Source: Albula goreensis (lineage: Eukaryota > Chordata > Actinopteri > Albuliformes > Albulidae). From it: a stretch of 64,000 nt of DNA. Position 1 is the stretch's first letter. Every line of letters starts with the position of its first letter. The notes below the pieces were generated by a model, which saw only the letters and a program-made list of their open reading frames with translations, had not been told where the DNA came from and ran no database searches. Below, piece by piece: positions 38,931-53,100 of the stretch. The DNA is taken from assembly GCA_022829145.1 (NCBI GenBank), contig CM040742.1:17760631-17824630 (forward strand). The letters are read 5' to 3'. Made by a program: the position numbers and the translations under genes.

Positions 38931-40494
38931 TTTGTAGGCTCCAGGACATTGTATCAGGTTTCCACAGCAAAATAAAAATTGTGTATTTTCATATTTCATA
39001 AGACACAAGCTACAGATAAAAAACATCAACATGAGATTAAATAATTCTGGTCCATAAAAACTCTGTTTTTCATGTCTTGTAATATTGAACTAAATGTGTA
39101 ATATTGAACACGCAGTAATATTGAACTAAATGTGTATGTCTGAATCACATTAGTACTGACAAATGCTTAAGTGTAAATTAAGTTACCTGCATCTGCACCA
39201 TTTTAGTTCCGGTTATTTTTGTACTGCACAAGGCAGTATTGTATCATTTGTGTTGTTTTGGGGAATAGTGTGAACAAGTCAAACTTGTAAAAACACAGAT
39301 GAATGAATGCCAGATTTGCAAGTCCATTCATCCTCTCCTCTGTTGTGACTTTAAGTCTTTCTGTAATGGAACAGGGTCTTTTTGGTCCTGAGTGTAGTAA
39401 CAAAACAAAGGACCAGGTTCAATCTATACAAGACTGCTGTTAGAATAAAAAGTACTTATGGCAAGGTCATGTGTGATGTAGCCTAATCTGCGGTAACATA
39501 CAGTGTGGTGACCAATGGCTGGGATATTAGAATTATACACAATACCTTCCAGCAAAATCAGTATTCCCACTCTGCCACTCTGCTACCTTTTGATGAGTAT
39601 GATAACATCCGTACAAGGTCAAGATAAAAAGATCCAGTCTTTTTGTAATTGATGAGGCAACAGATTATGTCGTTGCATACTGCTTTCATCAGTGAAGCAG
39701 TGTTAAGCTGCTGTTATAGCTTTTACACATCACCATGGGTGTACACGTACAAACAACTGGTTATCAGAGTCCATTTCGTCCATAAAATATTCATTTATAT
39801 TGCAGTACAAACAACCCCAGAAAATATGTAATGACATCTGAGACAACTCATCAGTATCATTCAGATTCTTTTGCTCCAGATGGAAGCCAGAAATTAAAAT
39901 ATTCTCAAATCAGACCAGCAGAGGGCAGGACTGTAATGAAGTTGACTCATAAAAATAGCAAAGAAAAATGACAAATGCAATAGCTGAATATCAGACCTGT
40001 GTTTAATGTACGTTTCAAAATTAATTTAATAATGAATTAACACTAAACAAGTAAGGAATTAAGAGTACAGTTTTGCACTCTAACTCTTTGCAACATGCCC
40101 TTCTCATAATATTTTCATTGAGTGTAAAATGTTTTCATTTTGATGCTGAACTTCCATACATAATTGAAAAGACCATTTAATGTATTAATGCACGATATGA
40201 TATGTCATAAAATATTCAATTGCAAAACTACTAAACACATTATGAATGAGACTATTAAATATGAAAACAAATGGGATCAAATCACTTGGGTTTTTTGTCA
40301 AAATGTTGCCCATAGGTGGTACTCTTGTGCAACAAAACACTTGGATCAGCTGCAGTCATCTGAACATGGCTGTCCAGAGAATGCACTCACAAGGGTCACC
40401 AATGAGCAACCTGATGGAACAAGAGAAGCTCCTCCCACTGTGTGGCAATGCCCTGACCTCCCATGACCCGAGTACCCGCTGTCTGGCTGTAACA
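38931..40494. other. non-coding, nothing else recognised
   Basis: AT-rich spacer containing the small 39079-39135 duplication; no gene seen. Confidence 0.6.
39079..39135. repeat. 36-bp period short duplication
   Basis: GTAATATTGAACTAAATGTG occurs at 39079 and 39115, with a third partial AATATTGAAC between them. Confidence 0.85.
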
Positions 40495-40665
40495 TTGCTT
40501 ATTCACTATGCGGATGCCTTTGATCCTACTTGCATATTTTTGCATAAAGTCTATTTATACAGAAGGGTATTTGCTGGAAGCAAGTCAGGACTCGGTGTAC
40601 CTCACTCAAGGGTAGGAGAGAAGGTGCTGTACCTGGGATTCAAACTAAAAATGTTCTGGTTGTCA
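40495..40665 (-). mobile_element. tRNA-derived fish SINE fragment
   Basis: On the minus strand this reads GTTTGAATCCCAGGTACAGC, a B-box-like tRNA core. Then comes a CCTTGAGTGAGGTAC stretch, a CAGCAAATACCC stretch and TATAAATAG, the order seen in common teleost tRNA-derived SINEs. The remaining part up to about 40500 weakly resembles the L2-type tail these SINEs carry. It is diverged and lacks a clear A box, so it is an old, probably truncated copy. Confidence 0.55.
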
Positions 40666-43439
40666 GTGGAAGTCTAAACTACAGTAGTCTGCACTGTTGG
40701 TGACCCACACACACACACACACACATCACCCCATGGACAGAATTACAGGAACTGTGCTCAAGCAGGCTTATCAGATGCAGACTTTGATACTGCGTAATTA
40801 GCCCAGTGCTTTGTTAACACAGCATGAGGTGCTGGAATCTGGAGGTTTTGGTCTGTTCATCAGCACATCATTACTGAGCTCATGTTGTGAACTCTTAGAA
40901 TTGTTGTTGAAAACATAACACAGGTCAGACTCACATTTAATGACAAAGCTCTGTCTTGTTTGGGTATGCGCAGACAGGCGGAGATGAAGGCTGCGCTACA
41001 CAGGCTCTGCTGTGAGCCTTTGTGAGATGTAGGACTACTAATCCATAATTCATTTAATTCTCATTATGTTTTTTCAATTATAAATATTCACAGAATTCTT
41101 GGATGAAATTATGTAGCATTCCTGAATTCTTTGAACGAGATATGCAGAATTTCTTGAGAGGAATGCTGAGTTTAGGTTTTCAGCTGGGGGGACTGTCCAT
41201 ATCATATTTCATCCTCACCATTCTTCTAGTCAGTTGTGAGCCCATGGTCTGGCTGCTGACTGCTGGCAGCTAAGTTGATCTTCTCTTGATTTGTGTGAGG
41301 TTTTCCTGATAGACATGATGCCAGTCTAGTATGGGCCTTTTACTCTAACTGGTCTATATTAAAGCTGAGAGCCAAGCAAAGACAAAGTGTGCACTGTTTT
41401 AGAGTCTTATCACTACTTCTATGACATTTTACTACTTTGACAGTCACAGGAACAGAGTAATCGTAATGATGGGAGGTAACATAGTTTTCTAGTTTGGATG
41501 GCTGAGCTCTTGGATCCTGTAGAGCATGGTGGAGAATGAACACCTGGTGGTGCAATAGCGCAAATGGCAGTCTTTACATTCATGAGCCCATCCTTCATGC
41601 ATCTATTCCAGGTTTTTGAGTAATGTGAGATTAAAAGAGGCTGATTTTCTAGGTCCCTAATTGGATATTGAATGGCATTGTGGGTAGTGACTGACCCATG
41701 ACCTCCACTAATCTACAAAGACTTTTCCAGCATTTTGCCATGAGTTTTGCCCTGGTGGCTTCTTGGATGCTAAACAGAGAAAATGGGTACTATTTTACTA
41801 CTTAACATCTAAATACCACTACTGCAACATCTACTTTTACTACTCCAACTGCTATTCCACCAGAAACAGTGTTACTGTTGTCATATGTTGCTCTTATGCT
41901 TCAGGTTTTTGAAAGATTGTCAGATTATGAACAGCTGGTCGGCGCAGCCCTGATTGGATGTTGAATTATACTGTGCATGGAGGTTGACCCCAGTGCCCCA
42001 CTGATCTACCCAGCAATGACTTTGATTAGTTTGAGGAGTGCTATGGGATGAATAGCAAATGTGTATGTTTAAGGACAGAGACAGAATCATCTGCAAAGCA
42101 GGTTTAGTAACTGGGGAGAGAGAGAAAGAGAGTAGTCACTATGCATTTGTGTGTTTGTACAACACATAACATCCAATTTAAGCCAGTAGTTCTTAACTTT
42201 TAGAACAGAGGTATAGTATTGTGTTTCTTGCCATTATCAAAAATTGATCAGCATATTCCATGCTAGCATTCACTATGGCAATATACCATAAGGGCATCCA
42301 GACTGCCAGTGTACCAAGAATGACTGAAATGATGTGAGTGCATTTTATCGCTTTGGCAAGGGAGAGGGATATTCAATGTCCTAACTTTATGGTGACCGCC
42401 ATAATCAAAACATAGAGCTAATGCTTCATAAACTGTTGAAAACTTACTGCTGGATAACAGGTATGAAAAGTTCTGGTTTAAGACTAGTTGAGGAGAAAGA
42501 TGGAATGTAAGCTTACATCACCATCAAGTCCAAACTAAAATCAGAATTTGACCATTAGGGACCAGGGAACACAGCTCCTAGACAGTCGATTCAACCAAGA
42601 TAATATCGAGTATTTCCGGCACTTCACGGGGGTTTCAGTATTAAGAATGCAATTACTCTGGATTATCGTTTTTGACATGAATGTCATCTAGGGGAAATTG
42701 CACAGCCGATATTGCGTGACGGCCTGAAGTAACGGACTGACACGGGTATGTGTAGATCAGTTGTTTCTTAAAGAACAGCAACAACGCCCTATACAGTGTT
42801 GGGTAATCAGGTCCTTTGTGTTTTATTCTCGTGCATTTTTTTCGGCTCTATGGTTGAGTGGTCCTTCATTTTTTTACTGGGACTGAGAAAAGAGAGATGC
42901 TTTCTCCCTCATAAACACGCTCCCATCAGATGCGCGCTTTTGACTGGCGTGCGATGAGTAATTTTCTTTCGCTTGGAGCTGGCAAACCGCTGAATCTCTT
43001 CCCCGTCACTCTCCCAGGCACCTTGCCTTCTCTTGAAACCAGTCTCACGAAATGGCTTTAAGAGCCTGCATGCATCTTGTTATGCTTGAACCTTGCTAAT
43101 GCTGGTGTGGCGGTGTAACTGTATGAGTGGGGAATAATGGACATTTGCTTGGAGCCGGATGTGAATGTCAGACGCTTCCCCCATTTTCCACGTCTCATTA
43201 TCTGTGTGTAATCATACAAACTGGGAGTCTTGACTGACTTGCTTATCATAAGATTAAGTTGAGAGGGCATACTGGAATTGGTTGACTTGTATTGAAATGT
43301 TTTACAGGCAAAAAAGTACTGACTGCATGATTATCTTCCCAAGTAATTTAAAAATATAGTGTCTCACTCTTCTCCCTTTTTCTGTCTTCTCTAGAAGTAA
43401 GATTGTTCCTAAACATGACAGGCACTTAATTTGAACTTC
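40666..43439. other. non-coding; contains diverged duplication
   Basis: A short (CA)n at about 40708-40725 and the 41.6/41.9 kb duplication. 42540-43080 is somewhat richer in CpG, with no gene recognised. Confidence 0.5.
41610..42030. repeat. diverged direct duplication, two copies of about 118 bp
   Basis: Segments starting CAGGTTTTTGA at about 41611 and 41903 share the same order of blocks: ATTGGATATTGAAT or ATTGGATGTTGAAT, then TGACCC, then CCACTAATCTAC or CCACTGATCTAC. They are 293 bp apart and clearly diverged. They could be old local duplicates or two copies of a dispersed repeat. Confidence 0.5.
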
Positions 43440-43506
43440 ACACACTTGCACAAACACACACACTCTATCACGCACGCACGCACACACACTCTCTTTCTCT
43501 CTTTCT

Positions 43507-43555
<49 letters not shown>

Positions 43556-43556
43556 G
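43440..43556. repeat. compound CA/CG/CT microsatellite
   Basis: Short (CA)n, (CACG)n, (CA)n, a long CT-rich block, then (CA)n again. The CACG units are alternating purine-pyrimidine and could adopt Z-DNA. Confidence 0.95.
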
Positions 43557-45464
43557 AAAAGCTTCCTTCTTCAGTTCTCTAAGAGAATTTAGAAAATATA
43601 CTTTGTATTTTACTTTCCTTAACTTTCATAAGGTTTCAGTGATGTTGTGGTGATTGGGGAGGCCATGTTTGAAGTTTGTGTGTGTTGACTGGGTAGCAGG
43701 AGCTCTCTCTTAATTGGAAGTAGCTATAAACACATAAGCTTGGGGGTGGCTGGCATAGCTTGGTGCTGATTTAAGGTGATTGATGTATTTAATATTCTTG
43801 CTGTAAATGAAAAAAAAAAAAAAAAACAAGAAGCAAACAAGCATGGAGCAAGCAAAAACAGAAATTTTAATTTCATTGTGTTTACCTCCAGCCCCACAAA
43901 GGCCTGTGATTGGCTGATTTGGCAAGTTGAATTGTGTTCCCTGCTGGCAGGGGCAGAGGGCAATGAGCTTCCAAAAATAAAACAATTCAGTCTAAGATGA
44001 AAAATGACCTTGCTACTGTCAGTGCACTTTCACATGGCAGGGCAATAGGGCAGCATGGGGCAGGTGCTCAGAGAGCTGTGACCAACCTGATCTCCATCCC
44101 ACCCCACCGTCTGCTAATAGCAGCTCAGGTAATGTGGGGCAGTGGGTAAGGCAGGGAAGAATATGGCAACACTACTGTTATTGGTATTGACATAAAGCAC
44201 AACGCTTAATCTGAATTTGGTTTGGTAATAATTCAATGGTGAAAAGATGTTCACAGGTACACTTTAAGGTTTCTGCTGAGCAAACGAATAATAGGTGTGG
44301 AGCAGATAGTAACAGAGGCCCTTGGAGGACCTTGCTTCGTTGAGTTTAATTGGCCTGCCGCAGAACTCCAATAAAGGCCAATAAAAAAATGGAAACAAAT
44401 CACAGGAAGATAAGTTAAAATGCTCGTGGCAATTGGAGGGGGGGGGGTCGGTGCTGGAAGGAAGCGGGAGGTTTCACCCCACCCCCCTCCTTCAGATTTC
44501 TGAGTCACAGACAGCGGTAGGGCCGGCTCTACGGGGGCTCTGCTCCTGCTGTTTGTGGCTTCAAAGGCGCAGACGTGCTGTAATTAAAGCAGCCCTCCCA
44601 GCCCCCCCCCCCACACACACACCCCCTCCTCCATCCCTTTATTTTTAACTCCGTTATCTCTCACCGCAGAGTGAATAATTGCTGTGACTGATGGGGCGAA
44701 CAGGGAATTGATTCGGAGACCCAATCTGTTTCATTATCTTGCTCCACTTCTGCGAGGCACAAGCTTTTTTTTTCTTTTTCACAGAGGCAACACCATTACT
44801 GGCTCCTATGTCACTCTGTTCAGGGGAGCCCCAAGAGGCCAGTGAAATATTTACTGGAAATCCCAACACCCACCACCGACCGTCCATCCCCCCCTGCTCT
44901 CCCCGCCACCCTCCCCCTCTCTCCTGCCCACATCCTACAAAGGATCCCTCTTTTACCTGGTGCCTGCTATGTTGTCAGGCCATTCACATTAGTTGTCAAG
45001 GACATTGAACCATTTGCAATGACAAACTCATATAGAAAAAAAGTGTACTGATTGTACCTACTTGAGGACTAATCACCGGATCATTGGACCATAATCCCCT
45101 GTGCTGATTCAGCACCCCCCACTTTTTCCCCACCCCTGTTGTGGCTTATCATTTTTATCATCTTTGTCATCGACCTCCATCAGCAGTGCTGTCATCGCTG
45201 CCGCCATTCTCATTGGAGTGCTCCTTTACCGTGAGTGTAATTGCTTCGTGGCTTGCCGCCATACAGAATGGGACCCTGAAAAGTTTTCTGAGGCTGTTTT
45301 GGCAGATGGCCAGAAGGATCCAGATTCTGTTGCATGGATGATGGCTTTTGTCTCTGGTGACCGCTGCTTATCGAGGTCCGCCGATCACAAGAATGTGTTT
45401 TCCATGCCAGCTTTCACAGGCAGTTTTGGAAGGGCAGTAGTATTTGGGAAAGCAAAACTCACTA
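43557..45464. other. non-coding with C-rich and GC-richer stretches
   Basis: Poly(A) near 43809, a G-run near 44438, and C-rich stretches at 44600-44635 and 44880-44930. The non-repetitive stretch 44555-44765 with GTAATTAAAG and GAATAATTGC has the texture of a conserved element. The frame at 45101-45490 has a hydrophobic segment but runs into MITE copy D and is judged chance. Confidence 0.4.
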
Positions 45465-45844
45465 GGCTAGATTCAATCAAAAGCACTTAAACTCTTCAAG
45501 GCTCTATGCAATTCAATCAAAACAGACTTTTACCTTTTTAAGGGCATAGGCCATCCTATTGTAAAATTAAAAGGACACTTACAAAATGGTTGCTGTTTCA
45601 CATCAAAAAATGAACATTCTCAAAATAAATCATACTGCAATGTAAAATCTATTCTGTCTGTTTTTACTTACCATTGGACAATCTCAACCTCCCAAAATCT
45701 GTTGGTACTCCAAAAATGGTGTCAGTGAGGACAAAAATGAGCACTTGTATTTGACTGTGAACCAAAGTTAAAGACAAATGGTGATTGAGTCCTGGTCAAA
45801 TGGTATTTGACTGAGTTTAACAGGTTTCAGGAGAATTGAATCAG
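45465..45844 (+). mobile_element. MITE-like element, copy D
   Basis: It starts GGCTAGATTCAATCAAAAGC, which matches the reverse complement of the right end of copy B. It then reads CTTCAAGGCTCTATG and CAATTCAATCAAAACAGACT. The right arm (about 45785-45844) has CAAATGGTATTTGACTGAGT and ends GAATTGAATCA, an imperfect inverse of the left. At about 380 bp it is the longest copy and could be nearest to full length. Confidence 0.55.
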
Positions 45845-47120
45845 CATCATGAAGACTGAATTGAATGGAAGCTGAAATAACACACTGCCAGCTGTAGTTT
45901 TGTTCCAAGTGTTTTTACTTTCGTTTGATTAAGCTGTTGTATTGAATACTATTCTATTCTATACTATTCATAGCTTGACAGTTAATTTCCAATGTCTGCT
46001 GTTTGAAACAAATATTGTGTAAGAATGTAATAATTGTTGGAAATATGTTCATAATTAATAAGTAACTGAAACAGCAGATTCAGCACAGTTTTTAAAATGT
46101 TTTAGAAACTCCCACATCAGGCATCAGTGTCATTCAGAACTTTGAAATGTTTATAACTTTGAGAATGATGATAGATGACACCTGTTTTAAGAGTCTGAAT
46201 CTGTTATTGCTTTATTATTTCAAATTGCCACTTACATTGCTACAGACCTTTTCTTAATAGAGTATTATTATTTTTTATCTACGCAACAGCTTAGTTTGTT
46301 GAACTGAACCAATAAACAAACAATTGGCCACTGGCATCTATTTGATAATGCTTATGATTTATAATTAGTTTTATTGAGCAATACATATTTTCTTTTCAAA
46401 ACTGTTTGAGCTGGGTACTTGATTTCCCACAATGTATTCTTAATTGGCATAATGTCAAGATATACTTCTAATTTTGGAAGAACTCAATAGTTTCTTATCC
46501 TATGGGCAATGATTTTGGTTTCATGCAAAAATGTGTATCAGTGCCAGTAAAGAACATAATATTGAAAACATAATTCTCTTGACTCTGAAGCTGATATTGC
46601 TTCTATTATATTCGATGGAGCAGTCTCATGATGGAGTTGTTATTCTCGACCTCATGAAGATATTAACTGAGCTGTAATTATTCAGATTTAATTAGCATTG
46701 AAACTAATTTGTTTTATTGTGCACGACTTCAAATAAAAATAAACACACTGAAGGACTGTCTTTTCATTGTATCGTCTGTAAACACCAACCCTTCCAATGA
46801 CACTCCTCATTCATTAAGGAATAACACCTGTCAAATGCAGATAAGTATGAAATTACAAGCTCATTCAAATCTCAATAGGCTAATTAGGCACTCAGTTGCA
46901 ATGGAAGCCAGCAACAGAAAGAGTGTCCTTAGCTGAGTGGAGTCACAGCACTCAGATGTTATGATATTTTCTTCTCAGTAGAACGAGGAGATTCAGGAAA
47001 AATAATATCTGTGTGGAAGTGCAACAACAGTAACAATAAATACATGTACTAATAGTTAAAGTATTTAATTTGGATTTATTTACATGACCATATGAACACA
47101 ACTTACAAAAGCATGTTCCA
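45845..47120. other. non-coding, nothing recognised
   Basis: AT-rich sequence without coding or repeat signal. Confidence 0.65.
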
Positions 47121-47121
47121 T

Positions 47122-47171
<50 letters not shown>
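47121..47171. repeat. (CT)n(AT)n compound microsatellite
   Basis: About 12 TC units run directly into about 13 TA units. Confidence 0.97.
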
Positions 47172-47174
<3 letters not shown>

Positions 47175-50100
47175 CTGTGAAATTCAAAATGCTTGCTTCT
47201 TAGCTTCTTGCACAGTAAACAAATGTGTATATTTGTAAAACACATACAGACACACACACACACACACACTTCATTGAAAGTGTCTGTTTTTTCTAAAAAT
47301 AAATGTAGTGGGGGGGGGCACCTAAGCCACAGAATTCCCCCACCTTGAGCAGACCACAACCATCCACACATTCTCATCACCACAGAGATGAGACTTGCCT
47401 CTTCTTTACTTCTAGAAAGGACTCTGTTGTGCAGATCACAAACCATATCTCTCTGGCCCAAATCATCTCTGGCCTTCTACTCCTCTACATGGCCCATGAG
47501 AGCTTTGAAATGCTTGGCTGTTTCTGTTTCAGGAAGACTCTTAGCTTGAGGCACAGTGCATCACTTCGAACTATGAATTAATGTCTTACTGACTTAATAA
47601 TGAGAGAATGTTTGCAACACTAAAGGTTTTTTTTTCCATTTTATCACATTTTCATATGTTAATAGAACACATTTACATTTCTATAAATCGAGCTGCCTTG
47701 GTCACCGTGCATAGTGCATTATGAATGTATTTGTTAGGCTTCACTGTTAATATAGGTGTTTCATCACAAAAGTTTTTCATGCCTGCTTTATATTAATTAT
47801 TATGCATTCCAATTAAGCTTTGCTCTGTGGAGCCTTTTTTGAAGGGATAGTCAGCTGTTCTGAAATTTGTGTTTTGTGTTTGGCTCCAGAATGTGGCTAT
47901 GGGAATGGAGCATTTCTGGTTCTGAATTCAAACCCGCAGCTCCCGACCATTCAGATGGCAAACACCCCATGGTATGATTGGCTGAAACCCTGAGGACACC
48001 ACATTCTCAGTTAGATTTGCCATCACTGTGGCAACACCCTCTTGAATATACAGGTTTTTACATTTTCATTTTTTATATACTGGGATGGTTAAATAAGCCG
48101 TTAGCAGATAAAAAGCAGCAGAGGCAGTTAAACTTAATGCTTGAGTCTCCCCTTGGACAGCACACTGGTTCACTGAAAGGCTAATTACAGGTCTGGACCA
48201 TGTAGTGCATTGAGTGACATGGTTAAAGCTTTTGATAAGTGACTGTAAACACAAACCCAAAAGTGCTTCCATCTACTTAATTGCAAACTTGGTTGTCTGA
48301 GCATGCCTGCAGGTCTTGCTCTTGAATTCATATTGCACACAGCAGATAAAAAGGAAGGCACTCTCCCTGAAAGAGAAACACAGCACGCACCTAAACTTTC
48401 CCACACACCCCCTTCCTTCCCTCAGTGGAGCAGTCACAGTTTGGAGACATAAAGAATAATTTCTTTATTGATTGCAAAGGGGAGAACTTAACAGTTCTTA
48501 AGCATCTTTGACTTTCTCTGACAAAGTAATATGACTAAAATGAATAGCAGTATGCAGACTCCAGTCATTAGCTCTTCTGCACAAACTCCCTCTCAGTAGG
48601 CCATTATTAAGATGGTTCCCTCTTACCCAGAATCAGGCCATGGCATATTATAGAAACACTTTGGCATACATACAAGCCCATATAATTCACCTATTTTCTA
48701 GGATGTTTGGGTAATAAATGAGCCTTTTGGAATTTCCTATTCAGCCAAGTGTTATGCACCTGACCATAAAACTCCTGAAGTGCCACCATTCTCCTGCCCA
48801 CTTTGCTTCAGTGCTGAGCTGTGGAATGGTGAGGTTGAAGCTTATTTACACTTTTTAATGCTGCAAGACTGAGCAGCTTTCCACATTCTGATTCAATTTC
48901 ACTCTTCTGGGTTCATGCAGGATTGACATTTCTGTGAAATAATATCTCAATGATAAGAAAAACTTGCATTTGATTTCGACAACTCAGGAACAAGACTATT
49001 GGGTTTCAACTTTGACAATGAATGCAATTTAACATGGATGTGCATCAGTGCAGATGCTAAAAATTCACCGGCTGTTTTGTTTACACCAGGCAGAATTAAT
49101 TATCTTTAAATATTTACATTAATTATTTATCTATGCAAAGGAGGCTTTGGCTCACATCTTATGAGGATTCTGAAAAAGAATACATCTAATTAGGTACTCT
49201 GGCTGAAGTGTGTATCTGTTTCAGGAGAGACAGATTATCCTCAGCTGTTCGTTATTTTATAAGCTTTAAAAGTCCATTTTAAAAGGGTTTAGATTATTTT
49301 CAGACATATTACATGTCATGAAATGGGAATGTACACATTTCCTATACACAATTCTGTTTATACCAACATATGGTGAATGTAATATACATACATACCCCTT
49401 AAATTGTAATGGTTATATTTAATATGTATTATCATTCCAGAAGGATGGAATATTGAATTAATTTAATGCTTTTTATTGTAGGCTGAAAAGGCAATCAACC
49501 CAGTGAATGAAACAATGCAGACATCTTGCAAACTTTGATTATAAAAGTCACTTTAAAAACTTTTGCCTCTAATAGAAATATGGACTTACTCAGGTTGTAT
49601 TTAAATTTTTGACAATACGTCAATCAACATCAGCACTTTTGTCTAAATCTTTGAAAATCACTTTTTGTGGATTTGGTGGAATTCAAGATAGCAATGTCAT
49701 AATCTCAAAAAATGCCACGCTTTATATTATTGTATGAGTTATCAGAGTTTGCACACATTGAGCAAGACTCAATAGATACAATTACAATTACAAAAGGCAC
49801 TGGTCTGCAAATAAAGAGGGATCCCAGCATTTACAGCTAGTTACTTATTTACACCATAAGAAACTAGGTGCAGAGCAGTGGGAAGGGCAGCACTGAACAT
49901 CCAGTCCTGCCTAAGGAGGAGAGAAAGATCCAGGCCCAGCTGGAGCTCTTTATCCTTGGCAGAGAGCAATGGAAATTCTGCCCTGACTAAATAACAGCTA
50001 ATGTATCATGCTGTGAGAAGATGCTGTGAAGCTTTCCTTATGATGAGTAAATCCAGGTCCTCCATGTGCCTCTGAGGGACCCTATACTCTGCAATGCCCA

Positions 50101-53100
50101 GTTTTATCTTTTCTGCACATGAGTCAGATCATAGAGACGATCAGCAGCAGTTTTGGGTCGTTTTCCTGAATCCTTTGGCATTACATCCTCAAATACACTT
50201 ATTTACATATAACTGTAAAACTCATAAAAAATCCAGCATGCTTACACTCTCTGTGTGTTATAAAGGTATGCCTCCCTATTGCCAGCTCTTGTCGCTACAC
50301 AAATCTCTTCCAAAATTGAGCAATTATGCTTTACCTTGCTAAATTGCCTCCATTGTTCATCATCCACCAGCTGCCTAAGCACTTGAAATTATGTATTTTG
50401 CATGACAATGGTGCTTGCAAGAACTGGCACCAACAAATGAGTGCTGTGTCAGAATGGAACTGATAGATAATCTGAATTCCAGGACAGATGGTATAGCTGA
50501 GTAACCCATAATCTAAATGCAAGGCAAAATTAAGACAAATGCTGTTGTTATTTTCAAAGCACTGATAGAAATTCAGGGGACTTCCAGAACCTGCTTGGTA
50601 CCAGGATGCATCTCATAATTTTATCAGCAAATTAAAAGCAAAAGGAATATGATCATAATGTATTGATCGACTCAGGTTTTGCAAACTTGACTTGTCCAGA
50701 TACATAACTGACTGAGTTGCCTCATTTTTTTCTCCTTTTTAAATTAATCACCAGGTAAATATGTTTGAATCTCTAGATTTTAAATGCAGTTTTTCAGATG
50801 CCATCTCTTTTCCAACATCCACACAGGAAGAATAGCACCACAGTAAACATTCTGTCATGTTTGAACACATGTTTTAATGCATGTTGTTTTTGTGCATGTT
50901 TATTTTACATTAGAAGATTGTTTGCATACAAGGATGACCAAGTTTTTTTTATGTGCATTAACTGACCTCCCCCTGGACTGTTATTGTTCAATGTTATTTT
51001 TTCTCAGTGCTCCTCACCCTCCCCTTAGTCCTATCTGTGAATGGGATTGCGCTGTGCTCCCAGTCCTGGTGCAGTTATCAAATGGAAACACAGCTCACCT
51101 GCTGCAGTGACACAGACCGCTTATCAGACACTGGGCTGTCTAGGAAGTGTGAGATACCCTTCAAAGAGACTGAAATAGAAGGTCAGCCACATGTGGAATT
51201 CCATCTTGCCTCTGTGCAGTGGTTCCTAAGAGATAAGTCCATTCTGAATTTAGATTGAACCATTTGGTTCAGGGGTGGGTAGTGTGGGGTGTAAAGTGGG
51301 ATGGGGAGAGGCAACTTATTAGCTCTTTGGAGTCCTTTCTGCCCAACCTCTGGGTGGCTCACAGAGCAAAAACATATGCTGATAGTGTGTGTTCTAACTG
51401 TGTACCCCAAAGACTGGGAGCCCCATCTTCAGCTACTCAATTACTGGCCATTACTGCAACATAGTACTATCGAATAATTACCTATTATCTGATATTCCAC
51501 AGTTTAACAACCACTAGGTAAAAGTACTAATGACACCAATGTCCATGGCTAGTGTACACATGTACAAAATGTGTATTTAGCTTTGGTATGAACGGGCAGG
51601 GTAATATAATGCTCTGAACTGAATGTTTCTGCTTGGAAAGCACAAAGGAAACACCACTGCCTGCTCAACGGCTCACACTGCTGAAGTTTATGTTAGCCAT
51701 GTTTCTAGCTATTAAGGACTTTCACTTTTAGTTGTACATCCTTTGTTTTCTTCTGTGGAGGAACAAATGAAATGCTTAACGGGAAAAAGATGAACAGCTG
51801 CATAAGCTGATAAAAATATGCTCATACAGGGAATCATTGATAACATTCCTATCCAATGAAAAATAATGGGGGACATATCACATGTGTGGTTTTATACCAG
51901 TAGTATGGATATGCTTGCATACATTAATCACTGAAAAGCAGAGCTAATAGCAATAATTGCTACAATAACAACAACTCTTATAGGATGATCATAATGAAAA
52001 GGGGATTCAAAGCGCAGTATGGCTAGAGTTAGTCTATCACTGAGTCATGCTTGGCCTTGAGCAAACCAAGGCATTTGACACCAGTAAAAATTCTGGCAAG
52101 CTCTTTTATGATTGAATAACTCTTTGTTTGAAGAAGTACTTTGTGCTAATAGTGTCAGATGTCCATTTAGTCATGTAAAGAGAAATATTTGTGCTTTCTG
52201 GCGGCAGAACTGATTCTAGTTTAAAATACCTCCCTCAATCTAGTAATCAGTGTTTTACCTTTTAAGGTTTTAAACGTTTAAATGTTTGTATCCCTTCTGA
52301 GCCTCCAATTAAAAGGAGGGGATCATGGGATACATGTATAACTGTTTAGTGCATTCCTAAACCTGACAGAACTGAGGATCCTGCTGAATAATATTAAAGG
52401 GTATCAGTAATGTTAAAGTGTACCACCACTACCAGGCAAAGTGTAAAATTTAACATCAAAGACTATCAAAAGCTGATCTTCATATCAGTAGACATGTGTA
52501 AAATGAGATTTCCCACCTGCATACATCCAGCCTTAAACAGAGTGCAAAGTTATAGAGAAATAAATATTATGCAGAAGAATGGCTTGTAATTTGAAATTTG
52601 GATATAGTAAATAAATTAATTCAATTGTTAAACTTCACCAGCACTGGCTGCATTACCACAGAGGTTCCAATGGGCCACAACACGGCAGCATTTTCTGAAA
52701 CGGTGCAGGACTGGGTCCTCAAATGGTCAAAAAGGTACCTGCAGTCTGAATGCACAGTCTGAATAAGCAGTTCAGAGCTCTTGGGGCGATGGCTGCACAA
52801 ATGAAGAGGGGGATGGTTTCCAGATGTGTTGTAAGAACTGTTGCCAGAACCACAAAAAAATTAAATGACTAAATCTCGCCATTGAAAGACTTGTACTGCC
52901 AACATTTTTGTCAACAGTAACTGAAAACTTTTTTCTGTCAATATGTTGATGCCATCAAATTATTTTTTCTTAGCTGTTTCATATTAGTGATGGATATCAC
53001 TACTTAGCAAACAATGTCCTTCTGATAGCGTTAATTGAAGTAGAGGCTAATTTATGCATGTAAAACAAACAAACAAATAAAAAAAAGTTTCAGTCCAAAT

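Noticed and set aside
45101-45490. 129-codon frame with a hydrophobic segment
   Set aside because: It has no family resemblance and low-complexity ends, and it runs into MITE-like copy D.
46952-47461. 169-codon minus-strand frame
   Set aside because: It reads through CT, AT and CA microsatellites and has no domain.
51007-51258. 83-codon frame that begins with a signal-peptide-like stretch and has several Cys
   Set aside because: The overlapping frames are similarly open, there is no recognisable domain, and the start has no upstream support.
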